Source of the DNA: DASRVA01 sp035687745
GTDB lineage: Bacteria; Gemmatimonadota; Gemmatimonadetes; JACCXV01; JAHWKZ01
Direction: 5' to 3'
Assembly: GCA_035687745.1 (NCBI GenBank)
Contig: DASRVA010000029.1
Coordinates: 1 to 22,131, forward strand
DNA: 22,131 nucleotides
Shown piece after piece: positions 6,279 through 13,202 of the stretch. The notes beneath the pieces were generated by a model, which was not told the DNA's origin, did not search any database, and was given only the letters and a program-made list of their open reading frames with translations. Every line of letters begins with the position of its first letter. The stretch's first letter is position 1. The translations under genes were made by a program, and so were the position numbers.

Positions 6279-7491
6279 GGCTCCCCGGGAAAGCCCTCTT
6301 CCAGACATTCTCCATTAATGCGAGCCCGAGCTTGATCCGTCTCGTAGTACCCAAGGCGTGCTTCTCAAAAGCATTCCTGACGGGATTGCGAGGTTCGATG
6401 ACTCCGCCATCCGAAAAATGAACGAACTGGAGAAGAGATGATTGGTGAAGGAGCGCTGACTGCTCGCTGTATCCCCAGTATGCCCATGGCATTCCCATCA
6501 TGCCCACGGTGGTCTTCATGCTCGTCGCTTTCTGCTGCTGGAATGCTCCGAAGAGCTCAGGGAAGTGGATTGAAGGGCGCTTCCCTTTCTGCTCACGAAT
6601 TCGGTGAGTCCACTCGGAAAGATCCAGGTCGGCGATGAGTCGATCGATCTCGTACCGTTGCTGTCCCAGTCGTTGCTCAAACTGTTTTCGGTCCAGCTTA
6701 GCCTCCGCATTGCCAACGATCTCGATCCCGCCGAACTCCCGTTCGTATCGCTCCTGCTCGGTGCCCACTGAACGAGCAAAGTTGCGCTGCCACTGGTAGT
6801 CGAACACCGAAGAAAGCGTTTCGGGTTCGAGACGACCCTCGAGTGAACTAAGGTCCCGCTCAAGACACCAAGCGCAGTAGCCGGCGAGTCGATCGCGAAG
6901 GTCTTCAGCTGACTCATCTGGAGCGATGTCGTTGAAATCGGTGGACTCCGGATCTCCACCACGCCACCGAGGGTTACCGATCGTCGAGACTTGAAGAAAG
7001 AGCTCAAAGAGCGGTCGGTCAAGAAGATCGAGGAGGAACGAGGAGTTCCCCACGAATGCGACGCGGACTGCGCGAATCATGTGGAAATGCTTCGCCCAAA
7101 GCGTATACCACCCTACCGTCGGACCGGCGATTGGAGCCTGCTGAAGGAACTGGGCGATTCGGCAAGCCCGATCGGCAACCTTTATGAACTCACGCGCGAC
7201 TCCTTCGGCATTTTTGTAATCCTCCGCGAAGGTGGTCTTATCCCACGCCGGGATCAGGAACGAGGTTCGAGCTTCGTCCATCTGGTTATAGATTCTTGCT
7301 CGTACTTGAGGCGCGACGATCGGGTCGAGCCGTGCCGCCCGGTTGGCGGGCCTCAGGCCGAAGAAGGGTCCCAACACGCCCGAGAACAGGACCGCCGGAA
7401 GGACGGCGGTCGCCGAGACGTCCGCTCTCCAGCTCGCGGCGCGTGAGAGCCCGACCGAGTTCAGGTCGACGAGCGACGAGGGCCGGGACAT
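6244..7491 (-). CDS. Unknown protein in an AT-richer segment; start uncertain
   Basis: A reading frame of 415 aa, not recognised. From about residue 63 on it is helical and charged, with many Trp, Phe, Tyr and Gln, unlike its neighbours. Near the end, YWGYSEQSALLHQSS recalls the Y-x-x-x-S-x-x-x-H-x-S pattern of DUF5677-like proteins, but this is only a resemblance. No signal peptide; a hydrophobic stretch (about 25-46) lies in the N-terminal part. Codons 1-61 use almost only G/C third bases, like the host. From about codon 62 (position 7308) the usage becomes relaxed, and rows 6481-6600 count 67 G/C in 120. The ATG at 7491 lies in the loop of a perfect hairpin, so translation may really start later: GTG 7377 or ATG 7281, neither with a good ribosome binding site. 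The 3' end overlaps the toxin gene. Confidence 0.5.
   Translation of the reverse strand: MSRPSSLVDLNSVGLSRAASWRADVSATAVLPAVLFSGVLGPFFGLRPANRAARLDPIVAPQVRARIYNQMDEARTSFLIPAWDKTTFAEDYKNAEGVAREFIKVADRACRIAQFLQQAPIAGPTVGWYTLWAKHFHMIRAVRVAFVGNSSFLLDLLDRPLFELFLQVSTIGNPRWRGGDPESTDFNDIAPDESAEDLRDRLAGYCAWCLERDLSSLEGRLEPETLSSVFDYQWQRNFARSVGTEQERYEREFGGIEIVGNAEAKLDRKQFEQRLGQQRYEIDRLIADLDLSEWTHRIREQKGKRPSIHFPELFGAFQQQKATSMKTTVGMMGMPWAYWGYSEQSALLHQSSLLQFVHFSDGGVIEPRNPVRNAFEKHALGTTRRIKLGLALMENVWKRAFPGSPSRSESTSAGP
6277..6297 (+). terminator. Possible terminator after the toxin gene
   Basis: AGGGCT (6277-6282) and AGCCCT (6292-6297) form a perfect 6-bp stem with a 9-nt loop, starting within the toxin stop codon and followed by pyrimidines (CTTCC). 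It also marks approximately where the base composition falls. Confidence 0.4.
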
Positions 7492-7507
7492 CCGCCCCGG
7501 CCCTCGT
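7476..7507. terminator. Strong hairpin after the cupin gene
   Basis: ACGAGGGCCGGG (7476-7487), 8-nt loop, CCCGGCCCTCGT (7496-7507): a perfect 12-bp stem, 26 nt after the cupin stop on the minus strand. There is no U-tract. Position and strength suggest transcription of the fbp-aldolase-cupin group ends here. The loop contains the ATG (7489-7491) of the longest form of the next ORF. Confidence 0.65.
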
Positions 7508-7533
7508 GCAAGAGGTTTTCGTGCCTCGAGACC

Positions 7534-8067
7534 TCACTCCTGGATGACGGCACCCTCGTCGGTGGCGGTACGTGGATCGTCCGCGGGGTTCACATAGGTC
7601 AACCCCCAGGGGCCGATCCCATGGACCTGGACCTCGGTCTCGCCCTTGGACCGCACGAAGTGCGGGCTTTCCGGGGGGATCACGACCAACGCGCCGGCGC
7701 CCAGGTCGCGCAGCGCCGAGACGTCGAACGACTCGCCCATCCCGATCCCGAGCGTTCCCGAGATCACGGTCACGTTCTCGAGCCCCGGGTGGAAGTGAGG
7801 AGGCATCTCGAATCCGTCGGGGACCTTGATGCGGAAGACGAACGGTCCCTCCTTGGCGAGATCCCCAGCCAGGACCGCCATCATCGCCCCTGCCGGCAGG
7901 ACCGCGGCGGGCTGCCAGTCGATCTCGCCGGGCTCCACGATGACGTGCGTCGCCTCGGCGGTCGCGGTAGCGGCCTCCTCGGCCTTCTTCTCGTACTCCT
8001 GGGCCAGCGCCGGTGCGGCGGCCAGCAGGAGTGCTGTGGCCAGCCCGGCCACGCTTCGGTTCTTCAT
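7534..8067 (-). CDS. Exported cupin-domain protein
   Basis: A 177-aa protein. The ATG at 8067 is preceded by AAAGGGGGT and gives a good signal peptide: MKNR, a hydrophobic core (VAGLATALLLAAAPAL), and a likely cleavage after ALA (residue 22). The mature part has a single conserved cupin barrel: PPHFHPGLENVTVISGTLGI (about 109-128) provides the His-x-His and Glu metal ligands, and PPESPHFVRS holds the last His. Such small secreted cupins bind a metal ion; enzymatic roles vary and cannot be read here. It lies 60 nt downstream of the aldolase gene on the same strand, with a hairpin in between, so it may be co-transcribed or partly separate. Confidence 0.82.
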   Translation of the reverse strand: MKNRSVAGLATALLLAAAPALAQEYEKKAEEAATATAEATHVIVEPGEIDWQPAAVLPAGAMMAVLAGDLAKEGPFVFRIKVPDGFEMPPHFHPGLENVTVISGTLGIGMGESFDVSALRDLGAGALVVIPPESPHFVRSKGETEVQVHGIGPWGLTYVNPADDPRTATDEGAVIQE

Positions 8068-8097
8068 CCCTGTACCCCCTTTCGTGTTGCTGTACCT

Positions 8098-8115
8098 CCC
8101 GATCTTGCGATCGGG
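8098..8115. terminator. Hairpin between aldolase and cupin genes
   Basis: CCCGATC (8098-8104), TTGC, GATCGGG (8109-8115): a perfect 7-bp stem with a 4-nt loop, 12 nt past the aldolase stop. On the minus strand a T6 run lies before the hairpin, not after it, so it is not a canonical terminator. It could be an attenuating or mRNA-stabilising structure or a protein site. Confidence 0.4.
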
Positions 8116-8127
8116 CTCCAAAAAAGT

Positions 8128-9105
8128 CTAGGCCTCCCCCCGGTAGATGTCGATGACGGTGCCGATGAACTCCTGCGACTCGTCCCACGGGCGCTGGAAG
8201 GTGTTGCGCCCGATGATCGAGCCGTAGCCGCCGCCGTCCCGTATCCCGCGGATGTCGTCGTAGAAGGCGTCCTCGCTCGTCTTCGAGCCGCCCGAGAAGA
8301 TGACGATCCGCTTGCCGTCGAAGGCGGCCTGGAGGATGTGCCGCACGCGGTCCGCCGTGCTCGAGCGCGGGATCTCGAGCTCCTCGTAGATCTTCTTCGC
8401 CTTGTCCTGGTACAGGTAATCGGACGGGAGCTTGACCTTCACGATATGCGCTCCCATCTGGCAGGCGAGCTGGGCGGCGTAGGCCACCACGTCGAGGGCG
8501 GTCTCGCCCTTGGAATCGGGGATCCCGGACCCGCGCGGATACGACCAGACCACGACCGCGAGCCCGGCCGACTTCGCCTCCTCGGCCAGGAACTGGAGCT
8601 TTTCGTACATCTCGTTGCAGTGGGCCGATCCCGGGTAGATCGTGTAGCCGATCGCCACGCACCCGAGCCGCATCGCCGCCTCGACCGACCCTGTTACCGC
8701 CGGGATCGGATCGCCCTCATCGTACAGAAGGTCGTGGTTGTTGACCTTGAGGATCAGCGGCAGGTGGCCCGCATAGTTCCCGGCGATCGCTTCGATGAAG
8801 CCGAGCGGAGCGGCGTAGCCGGACATCCCGGTGGCCAGCGCGAAGCGCGGGTGGTACTCGGGATCGTAGGCCGGCGGGTTGACCGCGAACGAGCGGTGCG
8901 GCCCGTGTTCGAATCCCTGGTCGACCGGCAGGATCACGAGCCGTCCCATCCCGGCGAGCCGTCCCTGGCTGAAGAGACGGCGCAGGTTGGCCTTCGTCCC
9001 CGCGCTGTCGCTCGGGTAGTAGGAGAGGATCTCCTCGACGCGGCCGCCCCGCTGCGTCCCGATCTCGGGAGCCTCCATCAGGGTCGCTTGGTCGTGGTGC
9101 GTCAT
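8128..9105 (-). CDS. fbaB: Fructose-bisphosphate aldolase, class I (DhnA/FbaB type)
   Basis: A 325-aa cytoplasmic enzyme that splits or forms fructose-1,6-bisphosphate from dihydroxyacetone phosphate and glyceraldehyde-3-phosphate through a Schiff base. Family marks: LPVDQGFEHGP (about 59-69), LILKVNNHDLLY (117-128), AIGYTIYPGS (151-160), VVWSYPRGSGI (186-195), HIVKVKLPSDY (220-230), where Lys223 is the likely Schiff-base residue, and the phosphate-binding FSGGSKTSEDAF and IIGRNTFQRP. The length is close to bacterial FbaB. The start at ATG 9105 has AAAGGAG upstream and overlaps the fbp stop (ATGA), so the two enzymes are made together. The pairing suggests use in gluconeogenesis or in returning pentose-phosphate carbon to hexose. 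Confidence 0.93.
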   Translation of the reverse strand: MTHHDQATLMEAPEIGTQRGGRVEEILSYYPSDSAGTKANLRRLFSQGRLAGMGRLVILPVDQGFEHGPHRSFAVNPPAYDPEYHPRFALATGMSGYAAPLGFIEAIAGNYAGHLPLILKVNNHDLLYDEGDPIPAVTGSVEAAMRLGCVAIGYTIYPGSAHCNEMYEKLQFLAEEAKSAGLAVVVWSYPRGSGIPDSKGETALDVVAYAAQLACQMGAHIVKVKLPSDYLYQDKAKKIYEELEIPRSSTADRVRHILQAAFDGKRIVIFSGGSKTSEDAFYDDIRGIRDGGGYGSIIGRNTFQRPWDESQEFIGTVIDIYRGEA

Positions 9106-10133
9106 GCGGTCGCTCCTTTCGATGCGATGACGGCTTCCGCCGCCTGGGTCATGCGTGACTGGATATCGTGCACCTCGCTCCGGCTGCCGATCACGAGCGG
9201 GGTCCGCTGGTGCAGCTCCTCCGGGACGATCTCGAGGATGGGATGCCGGCCGTCGGTCGCCGCTCCGCCGGCGGCTTCGGCCAGGAAGGCCAGCGGGGCG
9301 GCCTCATAGAGAAGACGCAGCTTGCCGTTCGGGTTCTTGGCGTCGTCCGGATAGAAGAACACCCCGCCGCGGAGCAGGATCCGGTGGAAGTCGGCCACCA
9401 GGGCGCCCACGTAGCGCAGCGAGTACGCCCGCCCGTCACCGCCCTGGCTGTGGTCCTCCACGAAGGAGCGGTAACCGGGATCCCAGCTCTCCAGGCGCGC
9501 CAGGTTGGCCGAGAACTCCTTCCCCCGCTCGGGCATCCGGATGTTCGGGTTGGACAGGAAGAACTCGCCCACGGCGGTGTCGAGCGTGAAGCCGTGGACG
9601 TTCCCCCCGACCCCGTAGACGAGGATGCACTGGGGCCCATAGAGCACGTAGCCGGCCGCGACTTGCTCGCTGCCGGCGCGGAAAACCTCGCGTGGTGTCG
9701 CGTGTTCGGCGCCCTCGACCCGGCGGCGCAGCGAGAAGATGGTCCCGACGGCGCCGTCGACGTCGAGGTTGGACGAGCCGTCCATGGGGTCGTAGCAGAG
9801 GACGTAGTCCGAGCGCGGGCAGTCCTCCTCCAGGTGCTCGATGTCCTCCATCTCCTCGCTGACCAGAGAGCACAGGAGACCGAGCCCGGAGAAGTGCCTC
9901 TTCAGGACCTGGTTTGCGAACCAGTCGAGCTTGTGAACGGCCTCGCCCTGGACGTTGAGCCCGCCCTGCATGCCGGCCAGCGGCCCCAGGCCGACCTGCG
10001 CGAGCTGGGCCCGGATCTCCTTGCACGCGGTCGCGATCTCGGCGATGATCGCGGCCACCTTGCCGCCCGCCTCGGTGTGCTCTTCGACCTCGTGGAGCAG
10101 GTGCTGGGTGAGGGTGAAACGGCGCTCGGGCAT
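9102..10133 (-). CDS. fbp: Fructose-1,6-bisphosphatase, class I
   Basis: A 343-aa cytoplasmic enzyme that removes the 1-phosphate of fructose-1,6-bisphosphate, the committed gluconeogenic step. Metal-site motifs are intact: SEEMED (92-97) and DPMDGSSNLDVDGAVGTIFS from Asp115, with Asp118-Gly-Ser-Ser binding metal and phosphate. Later motifs include LRYVGALVADFHRILLRGGVFFYP and KLRLLYEAAPLAFLAEAAGG, typical of class I FBPase. The length equals the usual 330-345 aa. The ATG at 10133 has AGAGGAGG just upstream. Its TGA overlaps the aldolase start. A divergent GST-like gene starts 122 bp away. Confidence 0.95.
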   Translation of the reverse strand: MPERRFTLTQHLLHEVEEHTEAGGKVAAIIAEIATACKEIRAQLAQVGLGPLAGMQGGLNVQGEAVHKLDWFANQVLKRHFSGLGLLCSLVSEEMEDIEHLEEDCPRSDYVLCYDPMDGSSNLDVDGAVGTIFSLRRRVEGAEHATPREVFRAGSEQVAAGYVLYGPQCILVYGVGGNVHGFTLDTAVGEFFLSNPNIRMPERGKEFSANLARLESWDPGYRSFVEDHSQGGDGRAYSLRYVGALVADFHRILLRGGVFFYPDDAKNPNGKLRLLYEAAPLAFLAEAAGGAATDGRHPILEIVPEELHQRTPLVIGSRSEVHDIQSRMTQAAEAVIASKGATA

Positions 10134-10255
10134 GGCCTCCTCTCGCGAGCGGGTCGTGAGGGACCTCGAAGGCCTGGGGACCGAATGTTAGCGCCCCGCG
10201 CGGGGACCTGCCACGGCCCGGTGCGCCCGGGGGGCGCGACCGATAGGTTCCGGCC
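10134..10255. promoter_or_regulatory. Divergent promoter region, fbp and GST-like gene
   Basis: A 122-bp gap between divergent starts. It contains a perfect 12-bp palindrome CCCCGCGCGGGG (10194-10205). On the minus strand TAACAT lies beside it as a possible -10 for fbp. On the plus strand TAGGTT ends 6 nt before the GST-like ATG (10256), which would place a leaderless start there. No convincing -35 is seen for either. Confidence 0.35.
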
Positions 10256-10888
10256 ATGCGCACGCTCCTCGAATTCCACCGCTCGCCGAACTCCGTCAAG
10301 GTCCGGGTGGCTCTAGGCTGGAAGGGCCTCGACTACGAGATCCGCGAGATGATGGCGGCTGACCGCGGACCCATGATCGAAGCGGCGGGGTGGCCGCTCG
10401 TGCCGATCCTCCTGGACGGCGAGGTCGTCATGCGCGACTCGGCGGCGATCCTCCACTACCTGGAGACCAACTACCGGGACGCGCCGAGCCTGACGCCGCC
10501 CTCGCGGGGCGACATACGGTCGGCCGAGGCCCTGCTGGCACGGCTGAACCCCGAGGTCCTGTCCATCCAGTACGGCCTCGAGGACGAGATCCGGAAGCCA
10601 GAGCGGGAGCGCGACACCGGCCGGATCGCCGCCGCCCGGACGACGCTGGTGGCGGCGCTGGAGCGGCTCGACCGGCGGCTGGCGGCCGCCCCGTGGCTGG
10701 TGGGCGGAGCGATGTCCATGTACGACGTTATCCTGGCGTGCAACCTGCTCCCCGCACGCCCCCCGGCGAAGTTCATGGAGCAGAGTCCTCTGTGGCGGTT
10801 CTTCGCCGACCACCTCGCCCTGAACGGCGACCACCCGGCGGTCGAGGCGTGGGTCGACCGCGTCGTCGCCCACGACGCCAGGCTGTAG
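10256..10888 (+). CDS. Glutathione S-transferase-like protein
   Basis: A 210-aa protein with the two-domain GST layout. Residues 1-80 form the thioredoxin-like domain: LLEFHRSPNSVKVRVALGWKGL, in which Ser10/Ser13 occupy the usual catalytic Ser/Cys area, then WPLVPILLDGEVVMRDSAAI with the cis-Pro and the glutathione-binding Asp-Ser, and ILHYLETNY. Residues 90-210 form the helical domain with APWLVGGAMSMYDVIL, matching the N-capping D of GST alpha-6. It would use glutathione or a similar thiol to conjugate, reduce or isomerise a substrate that cannot be named. No obvious ribosome binding site is seen before ATG 10256. It stands alone and converges on the histidine kinase gene; its stop lies inside a long inverted repeat. 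Confidence 0.85.
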   Translation: MRTLLEFHRSPNSVKVRVALGWKGLDYEIREMMAADRGPMIEAAGWPLVPILLDGEVVMRDSAAILHYLETNYRDAPSLTPPSRGDIRSAEALLARLNPEVLSIQYGLEDEIRKPERERDTGRIAAARTTLVAALERLDRRLAAAPWLVGGAMSMYDVILACNLLPARPPAKFMEQSPLWRFFADHLALNGDHPAVEAWVDRVVAHDARL

Positions 10889-11077
10889 CGGCAGGTCTGG
10901 CCGTCGCGTGGGGTGGGCGGGGAGCCCGTCCGCCGGAGGCGTCAAGTTGCCCGTCGGTCCTCCCGCCCCGTCTCCACGCGACTGCGGCGAATGGATCGGT
11001 TTTGCACCGGCGGGGTTCCGCCTCCGGCGGACGGGCTCCCCGCCCGCCCGAGGTCGCTCGGCTCTTTGTGCCGCTAC
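10885..11077. repeat. Large inverted repeat between convergent genes
   Basis: Two arms of 27 bp are perfectly complementary: 10915-10941 and 11019-11045. With one mismatch (a possible G-U pair) they extend to 10911-10941 and 11019-11049. A second, outer pair GTAGCGGCA (10885-10893) and TGCCGCTAC (11069-11077) contains the stop codons of both flanking genes. The loop of 77 nt (10942-11018) has no recognised gene. It may be a bidirectional terminator or a mobile palindromic unit that supplied matching 3' ends to both genes. Confidence 0.8.
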
Positions 11078-12570
11078 CCCGCGCGACGCGCGCGATCGAT
11101 CGACACGATCCCCGGCTCGTCGGGGATGTCCTCGGCGCGGACCGGGATCGTGAACCAGAATGTCGCCCCGCCCCCCGGCTCGCTCTCGACGCCGATCTGT
11201 CCGCCGTGGGCGACGATCATGTCGCGGGCGATCGCCAGCCCGAGGCCCGCCCCCAGGGAGCGCGCCGGGCCGTCCGCCTGGTAGAACTTCTCGAAGACGA
11301 GCGCGGTCTTCTCGTCCGGGATGCCGGGACCTGTGTCGCGGACCCGGACGCGAAGCCCGCGGCCGTCGGCCGCAGCCGAAACCGTCACCGTCCCCCCCGA
11401 GGGGGTGAACTTGACGGCGTTGCTGAGCAGGTTCCCGAGGACTTCGTTCCGGAGGCGCTCCACGTCCCCCCACACCACGGGGGGAGCGTTGGCCGAGATC
11501 CGGACGCAGAGATCGATCCCGCGCTGGCGCGCCAGCGAGCCGAACGATCGCACCACGCCCTCGAGCAGATCGGGGACCGAGACCGCGTCCCGCTGGAGGT
11601 CCAGCGCGCCCGCCTCGTAGCGCCCCAGGTCGAGGAGCTGGTTGACCAGGCGGCTCAGCACGCTGACCTGCTCGTGGATCGCCTTGAGCGACTGTCGTTG
11701 CTCGGCGTTGAGCTCGCCGAACTGACCCTCGTCCAGGATCTCCGCGTAGCCTCCGATGACGTTGAGAGGGTTCTTGAGCTCGTGGCTCGCCATGCTCACG
11801 AACTCCGCCCGCAGGCGCTGGAGCCTGCCCAGCTCCTCGGTCATCGAGCGGAAGGAGCGGCTCAGGTCCCCGATCTCGTCGGGACGCCCGTAGGGAAGTC
11901 CGTCCGGCGCCGAGAAGTTCCCGCCGGCCATGCCGGCCATCGCGTCCCGGAGATCGAGGATGGGTTGACCGACGGCGCGCACGGTCCAGAGCACCAGGCC
12001 GATCGCGCACGCCAGTGCGAGGAGGGCGGTCACGCCGATGGTCGATCGCGTGGCCGCTATCCCCGCTCCGATCTCGGCGAGCGACCGCGTGCCTTCCCGC
12101 TCGATCGCCCGGGAGGCCGAGACGAGTCCCCGCTCGGCCTCGTCGTAGGCGGTGGCGACGGTCCGGAAGGCGGCCGTGGCCTGGGAGGCGGCCCCCGCCT
12201 CGACCAGAGAGTCGATCTCCGACGTCGCGGCGCGCAGCCGCTCGAGGTCGTCGTCCACCACGGCCCCGGCCTCTCCGAAGCCGATCCGGTCCAGCGTGGT
12301 CAGCCCCTCTTCCGCGTTCCTGACCGCAATCCACATCGAGCGCCGCGACATCGTGTCGCCGGCGACGATGTAGGCCCGCTGGTGGCGGTCGAGCTCGGCG
12401 AGCGCGGTCCTGGTCCGTCCCACCGCTGCTGTGGCCTCGGCCTGGGGCCCTTCCAGACGCCGCGCGACGTCGCCCATCTCCATCAGCCGCGCGAGGCCGT
12501 ACAGCGCGGGGTAGATGAGGAGGAGCCCCATCAAGGCCAGCGACAGGAGGAGGCGGGCGCGGAGGGTCAC
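11074..12570 (-). CDS. Membrane sensor histidine kinase (HAMP-HisKA-HATPase)
   Basis: A 498-aa protein. The GTG at 12570 overlaps the upstream lipoprotein's stop (GTGA), and the protein then begins with a membrane segment; the longer frame to 13029 is an overlap artefact. Order: TM1 (about 6-28), helical periplasmic domain (29-175) with ELDRHQRAYIVAGD, TM2 (178-198), HAMP (199-250), HisKA with FVSMASHELKNPLNVIGGY (phospho-acceptor His263), and HATPase with NLLSNAVKFT (Asn384), DTGPGIP (412-418) and GAGLGLAIARD (440-450). All catalytic motifs are intact. The sensor region resembles GlrK/QseE kinases. It is the last gene of a three-gene operon with a response regulator and a lipoprotein, its probable partners. 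The signal is unknown. Confidence 0.9.
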   Translation of the reverse strand: MTLRARLLLSLALMGLLLIYPALYGLARLMEMGDVARRLEGPQAEATAAVGRTRTALAELDRHQRAYIVAGDTMSRRSMWIAVRNAEEGLTTLDRIGFGEAGAVVDDDLERLRAATSEIDSLVEAGAASQATAAFRTVATAYDEAERGLVSASRAIEREGTRSLAEIGAGIAATRSTIGVTALLALACAIGLVLWTVRAVGQPILDLRDAMAGMAGGNFSAPDGLPYGRPDEIGDLSRSFRSMTEELGRLQRLRAEFVSMASHELKNPLNVIGGYAEILDEGQFGELNAEQRQSLKAIHEQVSVLSRLVNQLLDLGRYEAGALDLQRDAVSVPDLLEGVVRSFGSLARQRGIDLCVRISANAPPVVWGDVERLRNEVLGNLLSNAVKFTPSGGTVTVSAAADGRGLRVRVRDTGPGIPDEKTALVFEKFYQADGPARSLGAGLGLAIARDMIVAHGGQIGVESEPGGGATFWFTIPVRAEDIPDEPGIVSIDRARRAG

Positions 12571-13202
12571 GGCCGGAGCGTCTCCCTGATCCGCTGGAGC
12601 TCCGCCTCGAGCTGCGCCACCTGTTCGCGCAGGCGTGCGTTGTCCTGGCGGAGGCCGTCGGCCTCGTCGGGCGAGCCCCCGCTCCGCGGGCGTCCGCTGA
12701 GCTCGGGCGGGGCGCCGGCGCCCAGGACCTCCCAGTCCGTCGCGTCGCACGCCTCGTCCGCCCCGTCGGCGGGACGGCTCATCGCGAGCAGGTCCTGGAC
12801 CTCGCCGGGAGGCTTCCCGGAGGCCGAGTAGGGCGTCCCGCCCGCCCGCACGGCGTGCAGGTAGATCGTCTCGGCGACCGGCCGCGTCCAGGGAAAGGTC
12901 TCGGGATGGGTCAGCCAGTGGCCGGCCAGGGCGGCCGCCCGGTCGGGGTCTCCGGCCGGGTTCCGGGGATCCGCCTCGAGCGCGGCGATCAGAAGCAACG
13001 CCTGCCGTCCCAGGCGCGACTCGCCACACGTCCGGCGCACGTTCGCCAGCGCCTCGCGGGCCTGGTCGAACTCGCCCCGCCGCAGGGCGAGGGCGCCCGC
13101 GTCCAGACCGCCCGCTCCCGCCTCCCGATAGGCGTCGGACGACGCGCAGGCGGCACCGAGGGCCAGGAGGCCGGCCACGACGATGGCCTGGGAACGGCTC
13201 AT
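12567..13202 (-). CDS. QseG-like coiled-coil lipoprotein of the two-component operon
   Basis: A 211-aa protein from ATG 13202, overlapping the response regulator stop (ATGA) and, at its end, the kinase start (GTGA). The N-terminus is a lipoprotein signal with lipobox GAAC (Cys19). Residues about 30-80 are helical and TPR-like (ALALRRGEFDQAREALANV). The middle is Pro/Gly-rich. The last 35 residues (from DEADGLRQDNARLREQVAQL) form a heptad coiled coil. This plan, lipoprotein plus helical body plus C-terminal coiled coil, sitting next to a GlrK-like kinase gene, is like E. coli QseG (YfhG), which works with the QseE/GlrK kinase. No direct sequence match can be claimed. It probably acts in the periplasm to modulate the kinase. 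Confidence 0.65.
   Translation of the reverse strand: MSRSQAIVVAGLLALGAACASSDAYREAGAGGLDAGALALRRGEFDQAREALANVRRTCGESRLGRQALLLIAALEADPRNPAGDPDRAAALAGHWLTHPETFPWTRPVAETIYLHAVRAGGTPYSASGKPPGEVQDLLAMSRPADGADEACDATDWEVLGAGAPPELSGRPRSGGSPDEADGLRQDNARLREQVAQLEAELQRIRETLRP

Noticed and set aside
7286..8662. Long minus-strand frame over the cupin and aldolase
   Set aside because: Out of frame with both identified proteins and without recognisable domains.
10390..12831. An 813-codon plus-strand open frame across the GST-like and kinase genes
   Set aside because: It is antisense to clear kinase and lipoprotein domains, has low-complexity Arg/Gly/Pro-rich protein, and arises from high GC with few stops.
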